A DNA stretch of 64,000 nucleotides from contig NW_026623008.1 in assembly GCF_023065955.2 (NCBI RefSeq), positions 22,874,001 to 22,938,000 on the forward strand. Direction: 5' to 3'. The DNA is from Ursus arctos. Its lineage: Eukaryota; Chordata; Mammalia; Carnivora; Ursidae. A program made the translations under genes and the position numbers. How positions within the stretch are numbered: the stretch's first letter is position 1; each line of letters starts with the position of its first letter. The notes below the pieces were generated by a model. The model saw nothing but the letters and a program-made list of their open reading frames with translations, ran no database searches and was not told the DNA's origin. This document shows positions 1 through 11,949 of the stretch, piece after piece.

Positions 1-84
1 AGGGGAGAGCGAGAACATCCGTCCCGTTGTGTGGAAGAACTATGAGACTAAAATCAGTTAAAGCTAATGTTTATCGATCGTTGA

Positions 85-200
85 ACACGTACCAGGCACT
101 GTGCCAAACGCTTTACATATGTAAGCTCATTTGGTTAAATGAGGTAATGCCTAGAAAGTGCTTAGCACAGGACTCCAGAAATGGGAGCGATAATGATGAT
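85..200 (-). repeat. MIR fragment
   Basis: The motif CCAGGCACTGTGCCAAACGC followed by TTTACATATGTAAGCTCATTT is the antisense MIR core (ancient tRNA-derived SINE). Confidence 0.6.
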
Positions 201-529
201 GACGGAAGAACTGGATGAGGGTTCCCTTGGGCAAATCTCCTTGGTTCATCTTCTCACAGGAAGAACAGGGTGGCCTGGAAGGTTTCAGGAAGGAGGTGGA
301 CCTGGAAAGAAGGGGAAGGTTTGGACAAGGGAGGGAAAAGAGGAGCACCTAAAAATTAGGCGGGGAATAGCATTAAAAAGGTCAAGATGATACACGAAGT
401 AGAAAGGAAGGGAAGGGAACGGACTCGAGGTATTCTACAGAATAGACCAAACTGAGATGCCCTGAAACCCCTAGCTTCAGCCCAGACATCATCCCACAGT
501 CCCAGATGGGCAGGACTGGCAGGACCCCA

Positions 530-650
530 GAGACACAGAGCAGTGGTTCTCCCCATTTTACAGATGGAAAAACCAAGGCCTGCAGTGGAAAAAGGCTTGC
601 CTGAGTTCACAGGATGTCAGCGGCAGAGCTGGACTTGAATTCAAGCCTCC
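530..650 (-). repeat. MIR fragment
   Basis: CATTTTACAGATGGAAAAAC, then CACAGGATGTCAGCGGCAGAGC and TTGAATTCAAG, match the antisense order of the MIR core and its degenerate B-box side. Confidence 0.55.
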
Positions 651-774
651 TACCTCCTCAGCTCAGTGCCCAACTACCCGCTGCTTCCCACAAAGGAAGA
701 GTGCAGGGGGGAACCTAGATATGTTTGGGCCACAATGCCAAGAAAGCATCCCACGGTATATATCATTAACGTAA

Positions 775-1015
775 CAATGAGAAGCTATAGTTTATTAAAT
801 GTTCGCTTGGTGCGTGGCACCGTGCTAAGCTCGTTCGTTATATGCATTTACTCCTCAAAACAACCCTAAGAATTGGCAACCGTTTATATTATCACTAACA
901 GAGGGCAAAACTGTGGCTCAGAGAGGGTAAGCCACTTGCCAAAGATCACACAGCTAGGAAATGTCAAAGCCAGGACTCGAACCCAGGTCTGTCCTATCAA
1001 ACCCCAGAGCCCTGT
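775..1015 (-). repeat. MIR, nearly full length
   Basis: The whole antisense MIR order is present: GTGGCACCGTGCTAAGC, a CTCCTCAAAACAACCCTAAG segment, CTGTGGCTCAGAGAGGGTAAG, CACACAGCTAGGAAATG and GGACTCGAACCCAGG (inverted B box). It is one of the best preserved old SINEs in the window. Confidence 0.8.
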
Positions 1016-1734
1016 CCCTATGCTTGTCCACCTGAATGGTAAAGCCCCCACTTGCTCCTCCTACCCCCCAGGACACACCTCACCCTACTCCCTCACCCAC
1101 AGCAAGTCTATCCCAACTCCAGAAGAGTGTCTAGAACTAGCCTGTTTTACCATAATGATCAAACCCGGTTCAAGAGAGGAAAAATGACAGCTCGTCTTCT
1201 AAAGTTTTCAGCTGACAAACATTTAACAGCCTTTTCCTTCTTGGTCTCTTTCCACTGGATGAGAAAACAGGCTCCCTTCTCTCTAGGATGATGTCAGGCT
1301 GGTGGAGTCCAGCCTCCCGGAGTACGTGCGAAGCCGTCAGGCAGCAGAGGCTCCCGGGGGGTTAACATCAGCTGAAGGGACCCACTCTTCCATCTGCCCC
1401 GACAGAAAACACAGGCAAGAGAGCAATTTCCAAGTCCCTCCTTGGAGCACGTCCCTGCCCAAAATTATCTCATGTAACTCCCACAAGTGGCCCGCGGCCA
1501 CCCACCCAAGCTGTAGGAGAATCAGAATCCCAGCCAGGCCTTGCCTAACTCCACAGTCCCTAGGCTGGTGAACCCTCTAAGTGGAAGGGCCGAGTTAGCT
1601 CAGCTGGAGAGAGCTCTGGAGGCAGGTGAGTGGGCGGCAGGGAGGAGTAAGGACCTCTTGAGGGACCCTGATTGCTCCGGGCCAGAAATACTTAGATTTT
1701 ATATTGAAGAAGGCAACAGAGGATGCTGGCCAGC

Positions 1735-1868
1735 TCCCTGGCTTCAAAGCCTGGCTCCTAACTGTAGAACTTTGGGCAAGTTGCTTTACAGGATCATTAT
1801 GAGGACTGAATAAGTTAATACACGGAAAAGGGCTTACAAGGGCACCTAACACTGAGTAAATGCTGCCC
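1735..1868 (+). repeat. MIR fragment
   Basis: Sense-strand MIR features: AACTTTGGGCAAGTTGCTTTA, GGATCATTATGAGGACTGAA and CACTGAGTAAATGCT. Confidence 0.6.
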
Positions 1869-2174
1869 AAAGCTAACCATGGTTTTCAGCAGCAGCAGAG
1901 AATGGGGCAGACTGCCAACAGGGCTTACCTTTGGGGTGTGGGACCGGGCTCAGAAGGAAGCGTAACTTTATGCTCTGCTCTGTTTGATTATTTATTGATA
2001 CAGTTTTTACAATAGATGTCTATTACTTTTTTAAGAATAAAGAATGTCCTAGTTTAAAATTTAAAAATTAACAAGCAGAAAAAAAAAATCCTTGGAAAAG
2101 TTCCATCATTTCTTGGCATTTTCTATTCCTCAAAGTATATAAAGAAGGGTGTTTCAACTGTGAGCCAGGAGTTG

Positions 2175-2335
2175 CCAAATAACTGATTCATTAATTTATT
2201 TTACAAATATTAATGGAGTGCCAGGCACCATTCCAGCTGCTAGGGATTTAGCAGGGAGCGAAACAGATAATCTCTGCCCTTCCGGAGTTTCCATTCTACC
2301 TGATTTTAATTAATCCCCTCTGCAACCCTCAAGGA
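2175..2335 (-). repeat. L2 LINE 3' end fragment
   Basis: GATTCATTAATTTATTTTAC followed by GAGTGCCAGGCACCATTCC and CCTTCCGGAGTTTCCATTCTA is the antisense L2 terminus. Confidence 0.6.
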
Positions 2336-3369
2336 TGAGCCATTTACAGACAGGCAGACCAAGGTGGCCTTCCGGGGAAGGGAAGTCACTTGCCCCGCGT
2401 CCCACAGCTGGGAGCAGGGCTACAATCTTCAGGGCCTGGCTGCTTCTACCACCGCCCAGGAGGGCAAGGCTGCGGATGGCAAGCGTCCCCGAGGAGAGAG
2501 AAGGAAGATGATTGAGGAGGTCTGCACACCCAGGCTCAAAGCTTCGCTCTGCCTTCCTCTATGCACCTGTCCGGAGGAGAAGCGTGGCTGCAGGCAACAG
2601 TGGAGACCAGACGGTGGAGTTCCGCATCAGTGAGGCTCAGGTTCCCCCACACACACACTCAGCCCGGAGCTCTGCCCACGGAGGTCCCTGTGCACCTCTC
2701 TGCCTGGAGGCTCAGCACAGCTTCAAAACCCACTAGTTGTCAGGCTGTAGCTCTAGGATGGGCAGGAGACCTCTCCTTAACCGGCTCCCCAAATTCACAT
2801 GCCAGAGCTTGAATTGAAGAGAACCCGTCCTCTTCAGCCCCCAAATTCACTCCACTGGCCTCCCTGAGGCAAGAACCTGAGTTCCCGAGGATGGGGTGAA
2901 GCAGTTTCCCCAGATGCTCCTCTCCCTGCCAGGGCACCCAAGGATCCCCACCCCTCACCCCTGCCAGCCCAAGAGGAGGGTCTGGTCCCCACCCATGACG
3001 CACCGCTGGAACTGATGACAGATGGGGAGCCCCTGGCTGCAGTGGTCACAGTCAAAGCGGGAAAGGCGGCCAGCACCCAGTTTGTCAGACTGGCCCAGGA
3101 CCTGGCAGTCCCTTGTGACCCTCTCCAGAGAGGTGGCTCTCCATTCCCAGGCCTGCCCAGCCAGGAGGGTGCAGGCAGGCAGAAACAGCACAAAGGAGGA
3201 GGAGGGAACGGTTCTTGGAGTCTAAGATCCCAACACACACAGATGAACGTGGACCAGAAATGGTTAGAGATCTAGAGACACACCAAGGAGAAAGGCGGAG
3301 ACACACACACACAGGAGCAGAGACTTTGTGAGAAACACTCACACGGGCACAGACCCAGAGGAGAGGAGA

Positions 3370-4290
3370 GCCGCGCAACCGAGCAACCTAGAGGAAAACA
3401 GCCGGCAGGGACCTCAACGGCTCCGCCGAGCAGCCCGGGACACACCCCCCGGCCCCCGCGAGCCACAGTCCCACGGCAGGCCACTCGCACGGGGCGGGGC
3501 GGGCGGGGGGACCGGCGCGCAGGACGCACTCGGGGACCCGGGAGCGCCGGGCGAGGAGCGCACACAAAGAGCCAGCCCGGCCAGCAGGAGCAGGCTCCGC
3601 CCGTCCGCTCCGTGACTCCAGCCCACCCCCCACCCGAGACTCGCAGCAGACAGGCACGGGGACCCACGGCCCAGCCGCACGCCCGGGACCCCGCCCCGCC
3701 GCGCCCCACCCGGCCCCGGCCGCCCCGCGCTCACCAGCTGCAGGCAGCAGAAGGCGACGAGCGTGCAGCGCCCGCTGCACTTGCCCATGGCTCCGGGGGC
3801 CGCGCGGGCCGTCCGCCGCGGCGTCCCTCTCGCTCGGCGGCCGCCGTCTCCTCCGCGCCGCGCGGGCTCCGCGTCCTCCCCGCTGCGCGCCCCGGGCGGC
3901 GGGGCCGGGCGCCTAAGGCCGGGCCCGGGCGCGCCGGGTCCTCAGGGCTGGGGCCGGCCGCTCGCGCTCCGAGTCCATGGTCCGTCGGCCCGCGCTGGCT
4001 CTGCCGCGCCGCGCCTTTGTCTGGCCGGCCGGCCGCCAGGCGCGCCTCCTGCCCCGGGGCGGCTGGTGGGGAGCGCGGAGCGGGGAGCGCGGGCAGCAAG
4101 CGCGGCGCAGAGCAGCACTGCCCAGCTGGGGCAGCCGCCCGGGCGCTCGGCGGCCGCGGCTTCCCGGCCCCACCACGTGGCTCCACCGCCGCCGCCGCCA
4201 CCGGGAGGGAGGGGAGGGGCGGGGCGGGGCGGCCGCGGGAGCAGAGAGGAGGGGAGAAGGGGTAGGGAAGCGGAGGGTGGAGGGAGAGAT
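3370..4290. promoter_or_regulatory. NKAIN1: CpG island with the NKAIN1 promoter
   Basis: A dense run of CG dinucleotides and GC boxes (for example GGGGCGGGGCGGGGCGG near 4215-4231) surrounds NKAIN1 exon 1. The island and the strong start context around 3788 suggest minus-strand transcription begins within about 3.8-4.25 kb. No TATA box is evident and the exact start site cannot be read. From about 4200 to 4320 the plus strand is purine-rich (GGGAGGGGAGG type). Confidence 0.75.
3735..3788 (-). CDS. NKAIN1: NKAIN1 coding exon 1 (N-terminal 18 codons only)
   Basis: The minus strand encodes MGKCSGRCTLVAFCCLQL and then meets a consensus donor CTG|GTGAGC (GT at 3734-3733). I recognise the peptide as the start of the sodium/potassium-transporting ATPase subunit beta-1-interacting protein family, and best as NKAIN1. 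Members are multi-pass membrane proteins of about 207 residues, mainly neuronal, reported to associate with the Na,K-ATPase beta subunit. Only the N-terminus, the beginning of the first hydrophobic segment, is in this window; the remaining exons lie left of position 1. The ATG sits in a strong context (GAGCCATGG). The exon ends in phase 0. The paralogs NKAIN2-4 have similar N-termini, but the neighbouring SNRNP40 supports NKAIN1. Confidence 0.88.
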
Positions 4291-4324
4291 AGGGAGTGAA
4301 CGGGAAGAGCGCAGGCTTGAGGGC

Positions 4325-4502
4325 TGAAGGCCCGGGGTCAGACCCGGACTTCACGGCTCACGGGCTGTGTGACCTTGGGCGCGTCACGTCCCCTCTCTGG
4401 GCCTCAGCTTTCTTAGCAAAGTGGGAATAACGTCTGCTTCAGAGTTGCCAAGAAGGTGAAAAGCAGTTGTGTGACTGAAGCACTTAGCCCTGCGCCTGGC
4501 CT
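4325..4502 (+). repeat. MIR
   Basis: Sense MIR: GGGCTGTGTGACCTTGGGC, CTCTCTGGGCCTCAGCTTTC, AAAGTGGGAATAACGTC, AAGCACTTAGCCCTGCGCCTGG. It abuts the NKAIN1 CpG island. Confidence 0.75.
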
Positions 4503-4905
4503 CCTGAGGGTGCTGGAGCACTCCTCCCTCCACCCTGTCTCTAGAGCCCCAGGGTTCCGGCCTTGGCCCTCTCTCCACTCTGGTTCCCAGATCTGCTCCT
4601 CATTCCAGCCTCCCTCCTGAGTGTCTGATCACATGTTCATCCTTCCCTCTTTCCTTCTACTGGCATTTACTGAGCCCCGACTGCATACACACCCCTGGGG
4701 GACCCGGGATCCAGAGATGAGCACTGCAGCGCTGTTCCAGAACCCACTGAGCTTCCCAGTACAGAGAACGGACAAGCTCCCGGTGGCATGAGGGTGAGAT
4801 GCCTGATGACAGAGGCAGAGGTCCTCCCAAAGGGCCGTGGCCAGCCACTAACCCCCACTGCAGTGGAAAGGGAGTCAGAAGGCAGAAAACTGCCTTTCTC
4901 CAGTA

Positions 4906-5086
4906 GCTTGGGTAGCTCAGTCGGTTAAACATCTGTCTTCCGCTCAGGTCATGATCCCGGGGTCCTCGGATCAAGTTCCACATCCGGCTCCTTGCTCTCC
5001 TGGAAGTCTGCTGCTCCCCTTTCTTGTGCTCTCTTTTTCTCTGTCTCTCTCAAATAAATAAAATCTTAAAAAAAAAAAAAAAAAAA
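4906..5086 (+). mobile_element. Can-SINE (SINEC type)
   Basis: GCTTGGGTAGCTCAGTCGGTT head, CAAATAAATAAAATCTT tail and an 18-base A-run. The flanks share ACTGCCTTTCTCC (4889-4901) and ACTGCTTTCTTC (5089-5100), a diverged target-site duplication. Confidence 0.85.
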
Positions 5087-5274
5087 GGACTGCTTTCTTC
5101 AAGACACCCTGAAAAGCACTCAAACTTCCAAACATGTGCCAAATCCATTTCATTCTCCCTGCCTCCCTCCTAACTTCCTATAGTCACCTCGGTGGTCCAC
5201 ATCACTCAGGTGGGAAATCCCTGTGTCATCCTCCGGGCTTCTCTGTCCCATCTGAGCATTCTGTGAGCGGTAAC

Positions 5275-5470
5275 TTTCCACTAAAATCTATGAAATTCCT
5301 ACTGTGTGCCAGGCTCTTCCCCGGGAGTAAGGGGATGAACTAGTCTCTGTAGCACTGAGAAAACACACGTAAATCCATAATGCCAGACTGCTGAGTGCTC
5401 TCAAGGACACTAAAGGGTAAAAGAGAGCAGAAGGAGGCACAATCCAGGTGTGGAGACCAGGAAGGGCCCC
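5275..5470 (-). repeat. L2 fragment
   Basis: AATTCCTACTGTGTGCCAGG followed by an antisense L2-like order of blocks. Confidence 0.4.
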
Positions 5471-5619
5471 CATGACTAAATGGCGTTAATACCCAGAAGA
5501 CAATAGGAGGGAAGGAGAGGCAGAGAGGTGGAGAACAGTGTTCTGGCAGAAGAAACAGAACATTGCCAATTCTGCCCGCCCTCTCCACTCTAACTAGCCC
5601 TTCTGACCCAGAGGGCGGT

Positions 5620-5720
5620 GTGATGCAGACTCAGACCCGTGGTTCTGGACCCAAACAGCTTGGGTTCCAGTCCCAGCCCCGCCACTTGTATGCTGCTCAC
5701 ACAGTCAGCACTCCGGTGCG
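5620..5720 (+). repeat. MIR fragment
   Basis: GCTTGGGTTCCAGTCCCAGC with CCGCCACTTGTATGCTG resembles the B-box and core of sense MIR. Confidence 0.45.
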
Positions 5721-6324
5721 TTACCACGCTCTTCTCCCGGGACTGGCAGCATAATTGCTGGGGTCCGCTGCAAAAGGAAAATGCAAGGCTTCTTGTTAAA
5801 AAGCTGAGGATGATGACCCAGCGGAGCATGAAACCAAGCACAGCATGACTGGGGAGACCAGGTACCCCTGAAGCCAGAAGCCAGCCCCATCCTCTCCCTG
5901 GTCCCCCTCCCCCAGCCATTCCTGGGCATGCCGCTGGGTATTTTAAAACCACACAGGATATTCCTAGAGTTGAAACTACGTGTGCTGAGGATTTCACTTG
6001 GAATAATAAGCGGAGGTAAGAATGGGAACTTTTCTCAGCCATGCTTGGCGAGTCACAGCTGTGTCCAACGCGGTTCTATGACGAGACGGGCTTCCAGGAG
6101 TCTGTGAAGTCCCTGAAATAATATGCAAAGCTTCATGTGAGCAGATGGGCCTTTTTCTGGGGAGAGGCTCCATGGCTTTCATCAGATTCTTCAAAGAGTC
6201 TGTTTCCCACAAAAGAATGAGAACTAGCCCCACGGAGCCTCGGCCCAGATGTAATGGTTCTCTCGCAGATCCTCTCTGGGGCCTCTTCCAGATAGAGCCT
6301 CTGCCAGCTTCCTCCATGACTCGA

Positions 6325-6425
6325 ACAATGCAGTTCAGTGATATTAACAGTAATAGCCACCATGTATTGAGTGCTTACTCTGAGCCGGGTGCTTGACATA
6401 TATTATCTCATTTAATCCCTAGAAT
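6325..6425 (-). repeat. MIR fragment
   Basis: CATGTATTGAGTGCTTACTC, then GGGTGCTTGACATATATTATC and TCATTTAATCCCTAG, the antisense MIR end. Confidence 0.7.
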
Positions 6426-6699
6426 AGCGGTGGGGGCCACTGGGGCCGTCACCCACCCTTGCCAGGCTCTCGGCTGGAACACATCACGCCTGGGACACCC
6501 TGTTCCAAGGCCTGGCTGAAGTACTCGTAAGTTTGTCTCATGGAACAAAGGATGGCCTGTCTGACCTTAGCAGAATTAGCCCCCGGTCATTCCACTGCGT
6601 CCAAGCCTTGCCCTGATGAAGCCACACACACACGATGGTATCTTCCAAGCTTCGCACGTTTTATTCCGTCTAGAGGGCATGTCCCATCTAAATTCGTAG

Positions 6700-6985
6700 C
6701 CCGAAGATCTGCAAATTTCAAATCTCAGCTCAACTGTCACTTCCTCTCTCGGAGGCCTTCCTTGATCCTCTGTGACCCGGGCGGTGCCCCACCTTTGGGC
6801 TGGCAGTGGTCTGTGCTACCCCCATTGGAGCTTTTACTGGGATTTACTGCGTTTGTCTGATTTCGCTGGTTTCCCCCAATAGACTATGAGCTCTCTGCAG
6901 ATAGCAGCTCGTAAATGATCTCTCTATCCCACAGGGCTTGGCTGGTGTCAGGAGTCAGCAAATATGTGGTGAATGAATGATCTTC
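6700..6985 (+). repeat. L2 LINE 3' end
   Basis: CAACTGTCACTTCCTCTCTC, GGAGGCCTTCCTTGATCCTC, AATAGACTATGAGCTCTC and the terminal GGTGAATGAATGATC follow the sense L2 order. Confidence 0.75.
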
Positions 6986-7521
6986 CTGGCTTCAGGCTTC
7001 AGCATGCCTCACGCCCTCTTTACCCCCTGGAAGTCCAGAGTTCTCAGGGGGAAGGCGGTCTAATTGCAGCAACAGCCAGAAACAGCTTTGGAAGACGTCG
7101 CCGGGGTGAGGAGCCGGGGATGACGTCTGGAGGGGCTGGTAATAGCCGGCGTGAAGGATGACTAACCCCTCGAGTAGGGAAAGACTGTGGGGCCAACGAA
7201 GCAGGATTCAGAAATAAAGGACAGAGATGATTCAGAGCATACCCACGCTTCCTGAGGGAGGAGGCAGAGTCATGGTCAGCCCTGGAGAGAGGCATAGAAG
7301 GAGGGGCGGCAGCCAGGAGATCTGCCAGGTGGGAAGGAGTTCCTCCTCTGCCCTAAACCAAGAAGTCACGGGGTCTGAATCTTCCACCGTAGTCCCTCTG
7401 AGGGTTAACACTGAACATTCCAGAGAAAGGTCACTCGTGAGATAACTGAAATGTTAAGCCCACTAATTTCTCCTCCTTCCATGTTCGAGGACGAAACGTG
7501 CTCACTAGTGATAGTTTCTGG

Positions 7522-7724
7522 TTTTTTTTTTTTTTTTTTTTAAGATTTTATTTATTTATGTGACAGAGAGACAGCCAGCGAGAGAGGGAACACAGCAGGG
7601 GGAGTGGGAGAGGAAGAAGCAGACTCCCAGCGGAGGAGCCCGATGTGGGACTCGATCCCAGAACGCCGGGATCACGCCCTGAGCCGAAGGCAGACGCTTC
7701 ACGACTGTGCTACCCAGGCGCCCC
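7522..7724 (-). mobile_element. Can-SINE, young arctoid-type
   Basis: Antisense copy: T20 run, AAGATTTTATTTATTTATG, CAGCCAGCGAGAGAGGGAAC, AACGCCGGGATCACGCCCTG, ending CACCCAGGCGCCCC-like (TACCCAGGCGCCCC). Confidence 0.92.
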
Positions 7725-8504
7725 TCTGGGGTGTTTTCTGACACCACCCAATTCTCCAACACCAGCTGATTGTCCGTCAATTCGCTTTGGTTGGGACCCT
7801 GAAGACCCAGAAGGAGCGCAGCCCCGCAGCTGAAGGGTCAGTCCCACGAGCCCGCCTGCACTGCGGATGCCAGCGCGGTCTCTGGTCACCCCTGCTTCTC
7901 ACCAACCAGCTCTAACTCGGGGGTCCCCAGGACCTCCTCCTCAGGCTCCATAATTCGCTTGTGAACAACTCACAGAACTCAGGAAGGTACTCGATTTACC
8001 TTTACTGGTTTCTTATAAAGAATACGAATGAACAGCCAGATGTCGAGGTAGGTAAGGCGACGTCTGGAAGGGTCCCGGACACTTCTGTCCCTGTGGGGTT
8101 GGGGTGCACCAGCTTCCTAGCACCAGCCCGGAAGCTGCTCTGGATCTCATTGCTCCCGAGCTTTTGGGGAGTTCAGTCTGCAGCCCTCGGCCACCCAGGT
8201 CTTCCCAGAGATGAGTGGGAGCCGCTGAGCTTCCCCTCTGATCACTTGGTCTGTCTGCTGATCAGCCCCAACCTGAGTCTGTTGGGGGTCCTATCCGAAG
8301 TCACCTCATTAGAACAAACGCAGATGTGATCCAAGGGGTCTCACGAATAAGAAAAGGCAGTCCTATCACTGAGGAAATTCCAGGAGTTTTAGATCTCAGA
8401 AGCGGGGCAAAGACCAAATGTATTGTGTAGATATCGCAATGGCTCATGTCTCTTCAGCATTCTGGGCCAGCCACCGTTCTGAGCAATTTCTCCGCAGGAA
8501 CTCA

Positions 8505-8640
8505 GTAAGCTCCCAACACGCCTTTCAGGTAGGTGCTATCATCACCACCCCCTTTTTCCAGACGGGGAAACTGAGGCTCAGAGAGGCTTGAGCACTTGCC
8601 CACGACAGGGACACGGCAGAATCAAGATTTGCCCCCAGGC
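8505..8640 (-). repeat. MIR fragment
   Basis: GGTAGGTGCTATCATCACC, GACGGGGAAACTGAGGCTCA and GAGAGGCTTGAGCACTTGCCC, antisense MIR core. Confidence 0.75.
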
Positions 8641-9153
8641 AGAACTACTTGACCTGGGGCGTTCCTGTGTGTTCCTTGCCTTTTTCAAGCTCTTCTTTTT
8701 TACAGAACTTTTTCTTCCAAAGAAATCATACATCTCCAAAGCACCAAAGTGGATGGCTCTGGTGTGTTTGGGGGAAAGAGGATCGGCAGCCTGCTCTGTC
8801 GGTCTGTCCTTACCTCCTGTGAAGGCCTCCTGGTCAGCAGCTCAATGCGAGGTCTCTCAGGGACACCGTGGGAAGACTACTGGCCTAGATGAGCTTCGAG
8901 GGGCCTTTTTGGAAGAGGGGAGAGACAAAGAAGGGGAGAACCTGAAGGGCAGAGAGGCTGTGTGAGTTCTGTTAAGTCACACAGCACATTAAGAGAGCTG
9001 GGTCTCCAGACCTCCGGGGCAGTTCCATGACTGCACCGGGCACTGCGCTAGGAGCTCTGGAGTTACAAGAGAAGAGGACAGGTGCCCCCGGGAATCCTCG
9101 GGATAAAGGCTTGGGGGTTAGCACACTGGCCAACAGGGTGGCATCGTCTACTG

Positions 9154-9215
9154 CTTCTTCTCTTTCTTCTTCTTCTTCTTCTTCTTCTTCTTCTTCTTCT
9201 TCTTCTTCTTCTTCC
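9154..9215. repeat. (TTC)n microsatellite
   Basis: About 17 tandem TTC/CTT units adjoin the poly(T) end of the SINE at 9216-9312. It probably expanded from that SINE's tail. Confidence 0.9.
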
Positions 9216-9312
9216 TTTTTTTAAGTAATCTCTACACCCAATGTGGGGCTCGAACCAACAACCCTGAGATCAAGTGTCATGTGCTCCACTGACTGAGCCC
9301 GCCAGGCGCCCC
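9216..9312 (-). mobile_element. Short Can-SINE variant
   Basis: TTAAGTAATCTCTACACCCA, ATGTGGGGCTCGAACCAAC, GAGATCAAGTGTCATGTGCTC, ending GCCAGGCGCCCC. This is the about 100-bp subtype lacking the CT-rich middle. Confidence 0.85.
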
Positions 9313-10541
9313 CACTGCTTATCTTCTTAAACCCAGCGGTTTCGCCCATCTGCCTTCCCTCTGTGGCCCGACAGCACCTGAGTTGGTGACTCGTGGGCCT
9401 GTCATGGGAGGCGGGGGCGGGCAGGACAGACAAGCAGGTAGTTAGTAGCGGTGCATAGAGTGGCAGCGCGCCTACAAGGTGCAGGGACGGAATGGTGGAG
9501 AGAGAGGTTAACTCTGCTCGCGATTAGGTAGTGATGGAAAGCTTCAGAGAAACGGTGCTGCGGACTCAGGTTTAGGCTGCCAGGCAGAAAAAGAAATGCA
9601 GACACACAAGCGTCGAACAGCAAGGTGTGTTTCAGGAACTGTGACCCTTTCTTTTCTTTAACTTCTGCACATACTTTTTACCTCCTCTTGCGTCCTTACT
9701 GCCACCACTCCTCTCCAACCAACTGGCTCCAAAATTTCAGTTTTAGAGCAAATCTAAAAAGGAAAAAAAAAACACACACAAAACTCTGCTAAGAAGGAAT
9801 GGTTGAGAGAAAAGGAAGAGGGTGAACAGGCAGGGTCTAGGTCGGAAGACCCCAAAGAGCTCATAGAAAGGGTCGTCTCCTGGTCTGGGGGCAGTGGGGT
9901 CCAGAACCCCTAGCACAGCCTCTGTGGACAGCCAAAGCAGATCTCCCTTTCCGCTAGCCCCTGATGGCCATGTGGGCTTCTAGTTAAAGTCTGCCCTCAG
10001 GCCAGCTGGCCCCTCCAATCAGCCCCATGATGCTGTGCTGGGGCTGCACTTGTCGGGGTGGGGGGTGGGGGCCTGGGGATAGGAAGACGGGCAGGGTTAG
10101 CTCAGGCCTCCTGACCCCAGGCTGTCAGGATTCCCAATCTCTGGCTGGGTTCTCACGCCTCCCCCAGACGTCCTTTTCACAACAAATAATTCACTGAATC
10201 CTAAAATTACCATCTTAGAGTCTGAGGCAAACGGCATCTACAATCACGGAACAGTGGAGCTAGAAAGGGGTCCTCTAATCCCGTGGCTCCCAGGGTTAGT
10301 GGGCAGACACCTGCACCTGAACCAGCCCGGCTCGAACCCAATCTCTGCAGGCAGGACCTGCTCACAGGTACTTTGTAATAGACTCCCCGGGATTCTATGA
10401 GCCGCTCGAGCCCTCTAAATTGATACAACACAGACATTTCTGAAATGGTCGCCCCGCTTCTGCTTAGGGGACAGCTCCAGAGGGGAGGAACTCTATCGTG
10501 CTATCTGTGGGCAGCTCTGATTCAGTTGCTTTTTGTTTTTT

Positions 10542-10742
10542 GTTTTTTTTTTTTTAGATTTTATTTATTTATTTGTCAGAGAGAGAGAGAGAACACAAGC
10601 AGGGGGAGCGGCGGGCAGAGAGAAGGGACAAACAGATTCCCCGTGGAGCAGGGAGGCAGATGCGGGACTCGATCCCAGAACCCTGGGATCATGACCTGAG
10701 CTGAAGGCAGAAGCTTAATCGACTGAGCCACCCAGATGCCCC
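10542..10742 (-). mobile_element. Can-SINE
   Basis: T-run, AGATTTTATTTATTTATTTG, AGCAGGGGGAGCGGCGGGCAG, GATCATGACCTGAGCTGAAG, ending CCACCCAGATGCCCC. Confidence 0.92.
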
Positions 10743-11214
10743 TATAAAATTTTTGATATGGAAGAAATTTTAATATGATCATTAGATGGTATTACGAAAT
10801 TGCTGCTAATTTTCATAGGTGTGGTAATTTTACTGTGGTTATGGAAGAAAATTCTTAGGAGATGCTGGCTGAAGTATTTGGGAATATTTGGTAGTGAAGA
10901 ATTACGACGTCTAGTACTCTCAATAGTCACTGAAAGTTGTATACACGTGCGTGTGACAGAGACAGATTACTGAATTATTGAATCTAGGTGGGGCATATAT
11001 TCACTATATTAATCTTTCAATTTTTGTTCGAAAATTTTCAAAATAATAAGTTGGTGCGGGGGTCTTACATTTTAGATTTAAGGTAACATTTCAAATTTAT
11101 CGATTTCAAGTCTCTCCTTCTGCCCCAGTTCATTCTCGAGTGTAAAGACACTCGAGGGGAAAAGTTTGAGAGGCCCTGGCTTTTGTTTTTCTCCCCACCA
11201 TTCTGCCCTGGGAA

Positions 11215-11315
11215 CTCCCAAAGGAACTATGACTCTGTCATTTCTGTATTCTCAGAGCCTAGCACAGCACCTGTCACAGAGGGGTGTTAAATAACTCCTT
11301 CCTGAGTGAGCAAAA
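11215..11315 (+). repeat. L2 terminal fragment
   Basis: GTATTCTCAGAGCCTAGCAC, AGCACCTGTCACAGAGG and CTTCCTGAGTGAG, the sense L2 3' end. Confidence 0.55.
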
Positions 11316-11490
11316 CCCGACTTGATAATATGCATTGGGAAATTCCCAAGGATAAAACTTTGGGAAACCTGTATCTGCTCTCAGTTTCCCTTCCTGTAAT
11401 CTGAGGTCGGACCCGATGACCTAAGCACCTGGAAGGCCCTTTCTAGCTCTAGCAACTTTGGATGCTATCCCTGTTTTTCATTTTGTTTTG

Positions 11491-11690
11491 TTTTTTAAGA
11501 TTTTATTTGTTTATTTGACAGAGAGGTAGAGAGCCAGAGAGCACAGGCGGAGGGAATGGCAGAAGTACAGGAAGAAGCAGGCTCCCCACTGAGCAGGGAA
11601 CCTGAAGAATGTGGGGCTTGATCTCAAGCTGCTGGGATCATGACCCGAGCCAAAGACAGACGCCCAACCATTTGAGCCACCCAGCACCCC
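11491..11690 (-). mobile_element. Can-SINE
   Basis: TTTTTTAAGATTTTATTTG start, GAGCAGGGAACCTGAAGAATG middle, end GCCACCCAGCACCCC. TATCCCTG flanks it on both sides (11466-11473, 11693-11700). Confidence 0.88.
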
Positions 11691-11949
11691 AATATCCCTG
11701 GAGTTCTGACGGGAAGTCACGGGTCTTTTTTCCCCTCAACAAAGCCCCAGGTGGGCAGGCAGAGATGATCACTGATTACAGTGATCTCCCTCTGCTCTCT
11801 GGCCAAGATCCGCAGTTTTAGCTCAGCCATGGACTTGGGAGAAGTGGATGTAAGCTCACACATAGCAGAGGTTTCCTGGAGAGCCAAGCAGTGGCAGGGG
11901 AAGTCAATGTGGCTTTATGCTGCCCTGCTGGCTAACGCTGTAGCCATGG

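Larger units (their letters stand above)
1..3734 (-). other. NKAIN1: NKAIN1 intron 1 (partial, runs off the left edge)
   Basis: This stretch follows the splice donor of NKAIN1 exon 1 on the minus strand. No further NKAIN1 exon is visible; the family's next residues after QL (VAAL...) are not encoded here. It holds MIR and L2 relics and otherwise unique sequence, becoming GC-rich from about 2.4 kb toward the promoter. In human the first intron is also long (recalled, not checked). Confidence 0.7.

Noticed and set aside
1602..1640. tRNA-like A box (TTAGCTCAGCTGG)
   Set aside because: No B box (GGTTCGAATCC type) and no cloverleaf follow within 80 bases.
3612..4265. Long open frames on both strands (up to 217 codons) in the NKAIN1 CpG island
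   Set aside because: Stop-poor GC-rich sequence; translations are Pro/Ala/Arg-rich with no recognisable domain, and opposite-strand frames are equally open.
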